Part shown: positions 16,723 through 24,377 of the stretch, one piece after another
Position numbering within the stretch: the first letter of the stretch is position 1
Layout: each line of letters begins with the position of its first letter
NCBI GenBank assembly: GCA_036263655.1
Contig: DATAGP010000051.1
Span: 25,205 to 89,204 of the forward strand
Reading direction: 5' to 3'
Origin: Schlegelella_A sp036263655
GTDB lineage: Bacteria; Pseudomonadota; Gammaproteobacteria; Burkholderiales; Burkholderiaceae_C
Length of the DNA: 64,000 bases
Made by a program: the position numbers and the translations under genes
The notes under the pieces: generated by a model
The model's database searches: none
What the model saw: the letters and a program-made list of their open reading frames with translations, nothing else
Told to the model about the DNA's origin: nothing

Positions 16723-17700
16723 CTACCTGAACGACCCGATCCGCTTCAGGTCGCCGAAATTCATCCAGATGAAGAACGCCCGGCCGATGATGTTCTGGTC
16801 CGGAACGAAGCCCCAGTAGCGGGAGTCGAGCGAGTTGTCGCGGTTGTCGCCCATCATGAAATAGTGGCCCGCGGGAACCTTGCAGGTGACCCCTTCGGCA
16901 CTGTAGCGGCAGTTCTCGCGGAACGGAAATCGATTGCCGTCCTGGCTTCCGAAAAAAGGCGTGGATTGAGGATTAATGAGGATGCGGTGCTCGACGTCGC
17001 CGAGCTTTTCCTTGAATTCGAGCGAGTAGCGGCGCGTGTCCTCGTCGTAGAAGCCGGGCGGCGGCAACGGCTCGAGCGGCACCGGCTGGCCGTTGATGGA
17101 GAGCTGCTGGTTGCGGAACGACACCTCGTCTCCGGGCAAGCCGACCACGCGCTTGATGTAGTCCGTGCTGGGGTCGCTCGGGAAACGGAACACCACGACG
17201 TCGCCGCGAGCCGGATCGTGGTTGTCGATGATCTTCTTGTTGACGATCGGCAGCCGCACCCCGTAGTGGAACTTGTTCACCAGGATCAGGTCGCCGATCA
17301 GGAGCGTGGGCATCATCGAGCCCGAGGGGATCTTGAAGGGCTCGAACAGGAAGGAGCGCAGCAGGAAGACGGCCAGGATCACCGGGAAGAGCCCCGCCGT
17401 CCAGTCGAGCCACCACGGCTGCATCAGCAGCGCCTCGCGAGTCTCGGCGCTGTTGTCGTCGACCTTGGTGATGCCCTGGCTCGCGAGCTGCTCGCGGCGG
17501 GCCGCCTCCTGCCGCTCGAAGTTGGCCACCGCCAGCCGGCGCTTGGGAGCGAAATGGAAACGCTCCGCCAGCCAGTAGAGGAGCGTCACCAGGGTGAGGA
17601 TGAAGAGAAGTAGGGAGAAATTCCCGGACCACTTGCCGAAGTACCAGCCGAGCCCGAAAACTCCGAGGCACGCGTAGAGCAAACCGGTCAGCAAACCCAT
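16723..17700 (-). CDS. lepB: Signal peptidase I
   Basis: Cleaves signal peptides of exported proteins at the periplasmic face of the inner membrane. The 325 residues have two N-terminal membrane segments (about 3-22 and 28-46) and a further one ending near residue 120. They also have the catalytic Ser128 in PSGSMMPTL, Lys183 in YIKRVVGLPGD and the C-terminal box GDNRDNSLDSRYWG. The gene starts immediately after the lepA stop, so lepA-lepB are co-transcribed as in E. coli. Confidence 0.97.
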   Translation of the reverse strand: MGLLTGLLYACLGVFGLGWYFGKWSGNFSLLLFILTLVTLLYWLAERFHFAPKRRLAVANFERQEAARREQLASQGITKVDDNSAETREALLMQPWWLDWTAGLFPVILAVFLLRSFLFEPFKIPSGSMMPTLLIGDLILVNKFHYGVRLPIVNKKIIDNHDPARGDVVVFRFPSDPSTDYIKRVVGLPGDEVSFRNQQLSINGQPVPLEPLPPPGFYDEDTRRYSLEFKEKLGDVEHRILINPQSTPFFGSQDGNRFPFRENCRYSAEGVTCKVPAGHYFMMGDNRDNSLDSRYWGFVPDQNIIGRAFFIWMNFGDLKRIGSFR

Positions 17701-19509
17701 TCAGTCGTCCACTTGGAGAATGGCCAGGAAGGCCTCCTGCGGCACCTCGACGGAGCCGATCTGCTTCATTCGCTTTTTGCCGGCCTTCTGTTTTTCGAGA
17801 AGCTTCTTCTTGCGGGTGATGTCGCCGCCGTAGCACTTGGCGATCACGTTCTTGCGCAGCGCCTTGATTGTCTCACGCGCGATGATGTTGGCTCCGATCG
17901 CCGCCTGCACCGCAACGTCGTACATCTGTCGCGAAATGAGCTCGCGCATCTTGGCGACCACGGCCCGGGAGCGGAACTGGCTCTGGCTTCGGTGGACGAT
18001 GATGGAGAGCGCGTCCACCCGCTCGCCGTTGAGCAGGATGTCGACCTTGACGACGTCGGCCGCGCGGTACTCCTTGAACTCGTAGTCCATCGACGCATAG
18101 CCGCGCGACACGCTCTTCAGCTTGTCGAAGAAATCCAGAACGATCTCGGCCAGCGGCATGTCGTAGGTCAGCATTACCTGGCGGCCGTGGTAGGCCATGT
18201 TCTTCTGCTCGCCCCGCTTCAGGTTGGCCAGCGTCATCACCGGTCCGACGTAGTCCTGCGGCATGTACAGGTGGACCGTGACGATCGGCTCCCGGATCTC
18301 GGCGGTGCGGCCCTGGTCGGGCATCTTGGAGGGGTTCTCGACCCGCAGCAGCTCGCCGTTGTTGAGCTGGACCTCGTAGACGACCGACGGCGCCGTCGTG
18401 ATCAGGTCCTGGTCGAACTCCCGCTCCAGCCGCTCCTGGACGATCTCCATGTGCAGGAGCCCGAGGAAGCCGCAGCGGAACCCGAACCCGAGCGCCTGGC
18501 TGACTTCCGGCTCGTATCGCAGCGACGAGTCGTTGAGCTTGAGCTTTTCGAGCGCGTCGCGGAGCTGGTCGTATTCGCTCGCCTCGGTCGGGTACAGGCC
18601 GGCGAAGACCTGCGGCTGGATCTCCTTGAAGCCCGGCAGCGGCTCGGTCGCCACGCCGGCGTTGTTCGGAAGCTTCTTCTCGAGGGTGACGGTGTCGCCG
18701 ACCTTCGCTGCCTGCAGCTCCTTGATGCCCGCGATCACGAAGCCGACCTCGCCGGCCGAGAGCCGGTCGCGGGCGACCGAGTTGGGGGTGAAGACGCCGA
18801 GCTGCTCGGCAGCGTAGACCGAGTCGCTCGCCATCAGACGGATCCGCTCGCCCCGGAGCAGCTGGCCGTCGACGACGCGGACCAGCATGACGACGCCCAC
18901 GTAGTTGTCAAACCAGGAGTCGATGATCATGGCCCGCAGCGGTCCGTCGGGCCGGCCGCGCGGCGCCGGCATCCGGTGCACGACGGCCTCGAGGATGTCG
19001 TCGATGCCCTCGCCGGTCTTGGCGCTGCAGGGAATCGCGTGCTCGGCGTCGATGCCGATCACGTCCTCGATCTCGGCGCGGGCCCGGTCGGGATCGGCCT
19101 GGGGCAGATCCATCTTGTTCAGCACCGGGACCACCTCGACGCCGAGGTCGAGCGCGGTGTAGCAGTTCGCCACCGTCTGCGCCTCGACGCCCTGGCTCGC
19201 ATCGACGACCAGGAGCGCCCCTTCGCACGCCGACAGCGACCGGCTCACCTCGTACGAGAAGTCGACGTGACCCGGCGTGTCGATCAGGTTCAGCTGGTAG
19301 GTGCGGCCGTCCCGGCCGGTATAGCTGAGCGCCGCCGTCTGTGCCTTGATGGTGATCCCGCGCTCCCGCTCGATGTCCATCGAGTCGAGCACCTGCGCTT
19401 CCATCTCGCGGTCGCTGAGGCCGCCGCAGCGCTGGATCAGGCGATCGGCGAGCGTCGACTTGCCATGGTCGATATGGGCGATGATGGAGAAGTTGCGGAT
19501 GTGGTCCAT
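17701..19509 (-). CDS. lepA: Elongation factor 4 (LepA)
   Basis: Ribosome-dependent GTPase (EF4) with a role in initiation or back-translocation and 30S biogenesis. The 602 residues contain G1 AHIDHGKST, switch II DTPGHVDF, G4 NKMDLP, EF-G-like domains II, III and V, and the LepA-specific C-terminus (IIARETIKALRKNVIAKCYGGD, then a Lys-rich run). The ATG at 19509 has no obvious Shine-Dalgarno. The gene is preceded by a terminator-like hairpin 138 bases upstream, so its own promoter or read-through control is expected. Confidence 0.97.
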   Translation of the reverse strand: MDHIRNFSIIAHIDHGKSTLADRLIQRCGGLSDREMEAQVLDSMDIERERGITIKAQTAALSYTGRDGRTYQLNLIDTPGHVDFSYEVSRSLSACEGALLVVDASQGVEAQTVANCYTALDLGVEVVPVLNKMDLPQADPDRARAEIEDVIGIDAEHAIPCSAKTGEGIDDILEAVVHRMPAPRGRPDGPLRAMIIDSWFDNYVGVVMLVRVVDGQLLRGERIRLMASDSVYAAEQLGVFTPNSVARDRLSAGEVGFVIAGIKELQAAKVGDTVTLEKKLPNNAGVATEPLPGFKEIQPQVFAGLYPTEASEYDQLRDALEKLKLNDSSLRYEPEVSQALGFGFRCGFLGLLHMEIVQERLEREFDQDLITTAPSVVYEVQLNNGELLRVENPSKMPDQGRTAEIREPIVTVHLYMPQDYVGPVMTLANLKRGEQKNMAYHGRQVMLTYDMPLAEIVLDFFDKLKSVSRGYASMDYEFKEYRAADVVKVDILLNGERVDALSIIVHRSQSQFRSRAVVAKMRELISRQMYDVAVQAAIGANIIARETIKALRKNVIAKCYGGDITRKKKLLEKQKAGKKRMKQIGSVEVPQEAFLAILQVDD

Positions 19510-19647
19510 GCGTTCGCGAGTGAATCCGGGCGAGCTCTCGCGCTCATTCCAGAACGGCGCGGCCGCTTTCTGCAGACGGCGCAGCCGCTTTCAGCGCAAG
19601 CTCGAGTCGCGACGCGATGTAGAGGCACGGAGCGCCGTGCTGAAGCT

Positions 19648-19679
19648 AAAAAAAAGGCACGTCGAATAACTGACGCGCC
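19648..19679 (-). terminator. Rho-independent terminator upstream of lepA
   Basis: On the minus strand an 8-bp stem GGCGCGTC/GACGTGCC (one wobble pair, 8-base loop) is followed directly by eight T's at 19655-19648. It is the only canonical intrinsic terminator I can read in the window. It would end transcripts coming from the rpoE-rseA-rseB-mucD operon as well as from the nearby sRNA promoter. Confidence 0.88.
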
Positions 19680-19712
19680 TTCCAACAAAACGTATGGCAA
19701 CTGCTTGTTGGG
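19648..19712 (-). ncRNA. Candidate small RNA (or lepA-operon attenuator)
   Basis: Reading the minus strand, a -10 TACAAT (19718-19723) would start transcription near 19712. About 65 nucleotides follow: a first hairpin CCAACAA/TTGTTGG (19705-19711 with 19682-19688, 16-base loop), then an 8-bp terminator stem (GGCGCGTC with GACGTGCC, one G-U pair) and eight T's. The compact promoter-hairpin-terminator layout is that of an intergenic sRNA. It could equally be a premature-termination leader for lepA. No known Rfam family is recognised. Confidence 0.6.
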
Positions 19713-19717
19713 ATTTC

Positions 19718-19744
19718 ATTGTAGCCAAAAGGACCCTCCCGCAA
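19718..19744 (-). promoter_or_regulatory. Predicted sigma-70 promoter of the candidate sRNA
   Basis: Minus strand TTGCGG (19739-19744) and TACAAT (19718-19723) are separated by 15 bases, short of the optimal 17. It is 6 bases upstream of the hairpin-terminator unit. Predicted by eye. Confidence 0.5.
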
Positions 19745-19794
19745 GCCGCGCCAACGCTTGTTTTCTGCACGTTGCGGCCCGCCAACAAGCATTC

Positions 19795-19826
19795 TGTGCA
19801 CAGCTTGTCCACAAACGCCTGTGGAC
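19795..19826. repeat. TGTGCACA palindrome and GTCCACA/TGTGGAC inverted repeat
   Basis: An 8-base palindrome TGTGCACA (19795-19802) is followed four bases later by a perfect 7-bp inverted repeat GTCCACA (19807-19813) / TGTGGAC (19820-19826) with a 6-base loop. The half-site TTGTCCACA differs at one position from the DnaA-box consensus TTATCCACA. Located 140-170 bases downstream of mucD on its strand. Confidence 0.6.
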
Positions 19827-19968
19827 TGCCTGGGGGCAATCTTCACGCGTGTTCCGTCAGACGCTGAGGTGCTCCTCTTGGCGCTTCTTTATAGTGTGTC
19901 GAAACACGGCAGGGGCTGAGGCAGCGTTGTTTGCAAGCGCACACGCCCGCAGAAGTCGCTGGTAAACC

Positions 19969-21432
19969 CTAGCGTGGCCGGAGGATCACGAAGGAGGCTG
20001 CCTCGCCCCGGCGCACGAGCAGGGTCACCGGCTTGGTCTTGTCGACCTTGGCCATGACCCCCTCGAACTGCTTGGCTCCCGTGACCTCGACGTTGTCGAC
20101 GGTGACGATGACGTCGCCCTCGCGAATCCCCGACCGGGCGGCGATGCCCTCCGCCGTCTCGACACGGACGCCGTTCTTGATCTTCATCTCGCGCTTCTGC
20201 GCATCCGTCAGCTCGGAGACGGCGAGGCCGAAGCTGCCGACCGGTGCCGGCGGCTTGGGCGCCTCGCGCTCCGGCGTGCGCCGCGTCGCCACGCGCTCGG
20301 GTTCCATCTCGGCGACGACGACGCTCAGGTCGCGGTAGCCGCCGCGGCGGTAGACCTGCAGCGTCGCCTTGCTGCCCGGCTTGATGCTGCCGACGATGCG
20401 CGGCAGCTCGACCGAGGTATCGACGACCCGCCCGTCGACCTTGGCGATGATGTCGCCGGCCTCGACCCCGGCCTTCTCGGCCGGGCCGTTCGCCTCGACG
20501 CTGCGCACCAGCGCACCGGTCGGCTTGCCGAGGCCGATCGATTCGGCAACCTCGCGGGTGACCCGGTCGATGACGACGCCGATGCGGCCGCGGATCACCC
20601 GGCCGCCCACCCGCAGCTGCTCCGAGACGCGGCTCGCTTCGTCGATCGGGATCGAGAACGAGATGCCCATGTAGCCGCCGGAGCGGCTGTAGATCTGCGA
20701 GTTGATGCCGACGACCTCGCCGCGCATGTTGATCAGGGGGCCGCCCGAGTTGCCGGGATTGATGGCGACGTCGGTCTGGATCAGCGGCAGCAGCTCGCCG
20801 GTGTCGCGCGATTTGGCGCTGACGATGCCGGCCGTCACCGTGCTCTCCAGGCCGAACGGCGACCCGATGGCGATCACCCATTCGCCCACCTTGAGCTTGG
20901 ACACGTCGCCGATGCGCACCGTCGGCAGGCCGCTGGCGTCGATCTTGACCAGCGCCACGTCGGAGCGCTTGTCGGCGCCGATCGTCTTGGCCTTGAATTC
21001 ACGCTTGTCGGCCAGGGTGACGATGACCTCGTCCGCACCTTCGATGACGTGCGCGTTGGTCATGACGTAGCCATCCGCGTTGAGGATGAAGCCCGAGCCG
21101 ACGCCCCGCGGCTGCGGATCGCCCTCGGGCTGCTGTTGCGGCGTCCGCGGCGCCGGCCGGTTTGGCATCGGCAGGCCGAAGCGGCGGAAGAATTCCAGCA
21201 TGTCCTCGTCGACCTCGCCGCCGGGGCTGCCGCGCGCTGCGCGGCCGCGCTCGGTCGTGCGGATGTTGACCACGGCCGGCCCGACCTTCTCGACCAGGTC
21301 GGTGAAGTCGGGCAAGCCCTGCGCTCGCGCCTGGCCGGCGGCCGTCGTGGCCATGAAGCTGAGCGACAGGGCCATCGCCCCATAGCCGAGCCGGCTCAGG
21401 AGCGAACGCAGGAAGAGGAGGGTCGAGGCCAT
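19969..21432 (-). CDS. mucD: Periplasmic serine protease MucD/DegP
   Basis: HtrA-family periplasmic protease and chaperone that clears misfolded envelope proteins and dampens sigma-E signalling. The 487 residues include a signal peptide (to about residue 38, ARAQG), a trypsin-like domain with His128 (TNAHV), Asp158 (SDVAL) and Ser229 (GNSGGP), and two PDZ domains (about 285-375 and 395-480). An Arg/Pro/Gln-rich loop near 88-110 precedes the protease core. It is the last gene of rpoE-rseA-rseB-mucD, equivalent to algU-mucA-mucB-mucD of Pseudomonas. Confidence 0.95.
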   Translation of the reverse strand: MASTLLFLRSLLSRLGYGAMALSLSFMATTAAGQARAQGLPDFTDLVEKVGPAVVNIRTTERGRAARGSPGGEVDEDMLEFFRRFGLPMPNRPAPRTPQQQPEGDPQPRGVGSGFILNADGYVMTNAHVIEGADEVIVTLADKREFKAKTIGADKRSDVALVKIDASGLPTVRIGDVSKLKVGEWVIAIGSPFGLESTVTAGIVSAKSRDTGELLPLIQTDVAINPGNSGGPLINMRGEVVGINSQIYSRSGGYMGISFSIPIDEASRVSEQLRVGGRVIRGRIGVVIDRVTREVAESIGLGKPTGALVRSVEANGPAEKAGVEAGDIIAKVDGRVVDTSVELPRIVGSIKPGSKATLQVYRRGGYRDLSVVVAEMEPERVATRRTPEREAPKPPAPVGSFGLAVSELTDAQKREMKIKNGVRVETAEGIAARSGIREGDVIVTVDNVEVTGAKQFEGVMAKVDKTKPVTLLVRRGEAASFVILRPR

Positions 21433-21513
21433 GAAGGATTCCCGGGCAGACGGCGGAAGACGCGGACGAACAGGACGGCAGGTGGAGGCGGCGCTCAGCT
21501 TAGCAAGCCGGCG

Positions 21514-22554
21514 TCACGGCTTCTTGCGCTCGAGGGCGGCGGCAAAAAGCTTCAGCGTAGCAGGCGGCGTGTCGCCCACGATGGTGACCCACCAGTCGCC
21601 GTGCCGTTTCGCCAGCGTCGCGGTGGCGCCCATGGTCGCGAACATCGGCCGCGCGTGCCGGTCGGCCCGGTAGGGCTCGATGAACACCGAGACATAGGTC
21701 AGGCCGTCGGAATAGATCGTCTGGATGACCGGCGGAAGGCTAGGCTCGCTTCCCGACTCCCCCGGCGTGTCGATCTGACGGCTGACGCAGCTCACGCGCC
21801 GGAAGCCCGGGGCCACCTGACGCATCACCCAGCCTTCGGTCTCGAGCTGGGTCGGCGTGAGCACCGGTCGGACCAGCCGGTAGCCGTCGAGCTTGCGCAT
21901 CGCACTTAGGACGCTGTCCGGCTGCGGGCGAATGCCGATCGTGACCTCGGAGAACGCCGACGTCTCGAGAACGTTCCCGCTCTCACCGAGCACGTCGGCG
22001 CGCAGAAGCAGTCCGGAGGCTCGGTCGGCCCATAGGCGATAGCCGTAACGAAGGCCGTCGCGCGCCTTGACGGCCAGCACGTTGGCCTCGCGGCCGGCGA
22101 CGCGCTCCAGGCCTTCGTCGCGGACCTCGTACCAGTCCGAGATCCCGTCGTCGCCTGCCTGCAGCAGCGCCGGGAAGGAATTGATCTGCCCCCGCTGCTC
22201 GATCATCGCCACCTGGCTGCCGGGCCACAGGGTGTGGACGACGTCGTTGTGGCGGAAGACCTTGCGCTGCCGACCGTCGAGCGACTCGATGCGCTCGTAC
22301 TGGTTCGGTCCGTCCCAGAAATGCGCGATGCGGGCGCTGGCCACGCCGCTGCCGCCGCTCACGACGAAGGTGCCCTGGAAGTTGCGGCGGCTCGCCGCAT
22401 CGTGGATCCGGAGCAGCCAGGCGCGCATCTCGGCAGGCGTGCCCGCGGCCGTCGCCTGCGCCGGCTGCTGCGACCATGCCGGCGCACCGAAGGCGATCGC
22501 CATGCAGGCGACGGTCAGCGGCGCAACGGCGCGCAGTCGCATCAGTCCCGGCAT
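21514..22554 (-). CDS. rseB: Sigma-E regulatory protein RseB/MucB
   Basis: Periplasmic protein that binds the anti-sigma factor RseA and protects it from cleavage; it senses mislocalised lipoproteins or LPS. The 346 residues have a signal peptide (cleavage near APAWSQQ) and the two MucB/RseB domains (NFQGTFVVSGG... and LDGYRLVRPVL...). The ATG at 22554 is one base after the rseA stop. The C-terminal domain contains the typical YSDGLTYVSVFIEP strand. Confidence 0.93.
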   Translation of the reverse strand: MPGLMRLRAVAPLTVACMAIAFGAPAWSQQPAQATAAGTPAEMRAWLLRIHDAASRRNFQGTFVVSGGSGVASARIAHFWDGPNQYERIESLDGRQRKVFRHNDVVHTLWPGSQVAMIEQRGQINSFPALLQAGDDGISDWYEVRDEGLERVAGREANVLAVKARDGLRYGYRLWADRASGLLLRADVLGESGNVLETSAFSEVTIGIRPQPDSVLSAMRKLDGYRLVRPVLTPTQLETEGWVMRQVAPGFRRVSCVSRQIDTPGESGSEPSLPPVIQTIYSDGLTYVSVFIEPYRADRHARPMFATMGATATLAKRHGDWWVTIVGDTPPATLKLFAAALERKKP

Positions 22555-22555
22555 C

Positions 22556-23203
22556 TCAGCGTGCCGTCCCTGCCGAATCGACGGTGGCGCTGCGCAGGAA
22601 GGCGGAAGGAACCCCGAGCGCCGAGCTCCCGGCAAACTGCTTGTGCGCGGCGAGATAGCGGTCGAGCCGGGCGTCGCGGATCAGCTTGCCGTCGGCCACG
22701 ACGGGGGTCTGCGGCTCGGCGGGCGCCGCTGCCGCCGCCGGCGGCGCAGCAGGCACGGTTGCCGCGGGAACGGCGTCGACGCGAGCAAGCGAGGTGGGGG
22801 CGGTCGCGCTGGGCGCACCTGGCTGGAGCATCGTCACGACGCCGACCACGAGCACGAAGCCTGCCGCGACCGCGCTGGGCAGCATCCATCTCGACGCGCG
22901 AGCGCGCCGGGCGGCGCCTGCGCTCGCAAGCGCCGCGGCGGGCGCGAACACGACCGGCTCGCCGGCCAGTCGGTCACGCACGGCAGCGAGGAAGCGCGCG
23001 TCGTGCCCGGGATCGGAAGCGAGATCGTCCGAACGCAGCACATCGCCGATCAGCTGCCAGTCGTGCCAGTCGCGACGGATGGCATCGCTGCCTCGCCAGG
23101 CAGCACAGAGGGTCGCCGAAGCGGCCGCGTCGAGCTCCCCGTCGACCAGCGCAGACAAGCGTTCCCGGCAGGCCGCTGATTCATCCATCGATCGGTCAGA
23201 CAT
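22556..23203 (-). CDS. rseA: Anti-sigma-E factor RseA/MucA
   Basis: Inner-membrane anti-sigma factor that sequesters RpoE until proteolysed during envelope stress. The 215 residues begin with an RseA_N domain (ERLSALVDGELD, then RDWHDWQLIGDVLRSDDL). A single membrane helix lies at about 107-124 (LPSAVAAGFVLVVGVVTML), followed by a periplasmic Ala/Pro-rich linker and a short tail containing DARLDRYLAAHKQFA. The linker is longer and more Ala/Pro-rich than in enteric RseA. It follows rpoE by 57 bases. Confidence 0.93.
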   Translation of the reverse strand: MSDRSMDESAACRERLSALVDGELDAAASATLCAAWRGSDAIRRDWHDWQLIGDVLRSDDLASDPGHDARFLAAVRDRLAGEPVVFAPAAALASAGAARRARASRWMLPSAVAAGFVLVVGVVTMLQPGAPSATAPTSLARVDAVPAATVPAAPPAAAAAPAEPQTPVVADGKLIRDARLDRYLAAHKQFAGSSALGVPSAFLRSATVDSAGTAR

Positions 23204-23260
23204 CGAAACACTCCTGAAAACGGGCAGGCGCGGCTGCCTTCGGGCCGCTCGCCGCCGAAA

Positions 23261-23869
23261 TTACCACCGGTCGCCCTCGCGGGTGCCGAGCAGCGGGCGC
23301 AACCGTGCAGCAATCGCCTCGCGAGCCCGGAAGATCCGCGAACGCACGGTGCCGATCGGGCAGTTCATCAGCGCCGCGATCTCCTCGTAGCTCAGGCCTT
23401 CGATCTCGCGCAGCGTGATCGCCTGCCGCAATTCTTCCGACAAGGCTTCGACCGCAAAGTTCACCGCCGCCGCGATCTGCTTGCTGGCGAGCAGCGCATC
23501 GGGCGTGCCGCTGTCGCTCGGCTCGCTCTCGGTGCGGCGCGGCTCGTCGTCGTCGTCCTGCGCGACACGGGCCGATTCGGTCACCAAAACGTCCCTCTTG
23601 AGCTCCATCAGCTGCTTTTTGGCAGTATTGACGGCGATACGGTAGAGCCAGGTGTAGAACGCGCTGTCACCGCGGAACTGCGGCAAAGCCCGGTACGCGC
23701 GAATGAAGGTCTCCTGGGCGATGTCGGGAACGAGATCGACGTCGCGCACCATCCGGCCGACCAGGCGCTCGATGCGACGCTGGTACTTGACCACGAGCAT
23801 CTCGAAGGCCTTGATGTCGCCTTGCTTCGCCCGCTCGACCAGGGCGGCGTCGGCGTCGGGGGCGTTCAT
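23261..23869 (-). CDS. rpoE: RNA polymerase sigma factor RpoE (AlgU type)
   Basis: Extracytoplasmic-function sigma factor for envelope stress. The 202 residues have region 2 (AFEMLVVKYQRRIERLVGRM, DIAQETFIRAYRALPQFRG, FYTWLYRIAVNTAKK) and region 4 (LREIEGLSYEEIAALMNCPIGTVRSRIFRAR). An acidic linker rich in Asp/Glu lies between them. The ATG at 23869 overlaps the stop of the preceding YgfX-like gene. Cotranscribed with rseA, rseB and mucD. I do not see a clear sigma-E-type autoregulatory promoter immediately upstream. Confidence 0.96.
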   Translation of the reverse strand: MNAPDADAALVERAKQGDIKAFEMLVVKYQRRIERLVGRMVRDVDLVPDIAQETFIRAYRALPQFRGDSAFYTWLYRIAVNTAKKQLMELKRDVLVTESARVAQDDDDEPRRTESEPSDSGTPDALLASKQIAAAVNFAVEALSEELRQAITLREIEGLSYEEIAALMNCPIGTVRSRIFRAREAIAARLRPLLGTREGDRW

Positions 23870-24357
23870 TCCGGTGGCGACGGGACGCGGGAGCGGAATT
23901 CGACGTCCGCCGACGACGGCGAGTAGGCCGCACAGCGAAGCGCGTGCCAATCCGCCTCGTGGCCCTGCCTTTGCGCCGGCAGCCACTGGCGTCGCCCCAG
24001 CTCTCCGGATGCGCCGAGCGGACGAAAGCACAGCAGCATGAAGCTGCCCAGGTCGAGGGCGACGTCGATCCGGCCCGGGCGCGGCTCGACGCCGGACGGA
24101 AGCGTCGGCGCGAAGGTCCACCGACCTTCTTCCAATCGAAGGGTTCCCGACTGGACTCGCGCCAGCGACGCCGCCAGCATCACGGCGACGACTGCGGCGA
24201 CGGCCGCACCGGCCATCGCCGCAGCTGTCCACTGCTCGCGACCGCTGACGACCCAGACGCCGAGCGAAGCCAGCGACAAGGCCGCGAGCACGGCGACGCC
24301 CAGCCGCCACACGCCGAACTGGCGCAGGCTGACGTGGCAGGCAAGGCTGTTGCGCAT
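23866..24357 (-). CDS. YgfX/CptA-like small membrane protein
   Basis: A 163-residue protein with a Trp/Arg-containing N-terminus, two adjacent membrane segments (about residues 15-35 and 43-62), then a cytoplasmic beta-rich domain ending RRQWLPAQRQGH...WHALRCAAY. The pattern matches the YgfX (CptA) family of membrane proteins. In enterics YgfX sits beside SdhE; here it lies between fabF and rpoE, a typical Burkholderiales position. The role is unknown in this context. The start ATG is 20 bases after fabF; the stop overlaps the rpoE ATG (ATGA). Confidence 0.75.
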   Translation of the reverse strand: MRNSLACHVSLRQFGVWRLGVAVLAALSLASLGVWVVSGREQWTAAAMAGAAVAAVVAVMLAASLARVQSGTLRLEEGRWTFAPTLPSGVEPRPGRIDVALDLGSFMLLCFRPLGASGELGRRQWLPAQRQGHEADWHALRCAAYSPSSADVEFRSRVPSPPE

Positions 24358-24377
24358 GGCGGGGCGCCGGCGCCGGC

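Larger units (their letters stand above)
19510..19968. other. Intergenic region between mucD and lepA (gene-free stretch)
   Basis: 459 bases without a protein gene. From the mucD side it holds a GTCCACA/TGTGGAC inverted repeat beside a TGTGCACA palindrome (19795-19826), a promoter-like -35/-10 pair (19718-19744, minus strand), a small hairpin, and a rho-independent terminator (19648-19679). After these come about 138 bases leading to lepA with no clear element. Open frames in this stretch show no family features. Confidence 0.7.

Noticed and set aside
19795..19826. A replication origin suggested by DnaA-like boxes
   Set aside because: Only one imperfect 9-mer pair, no AT-rich unwinding region, and no dnaA/dnaN/gidA genes nearby.
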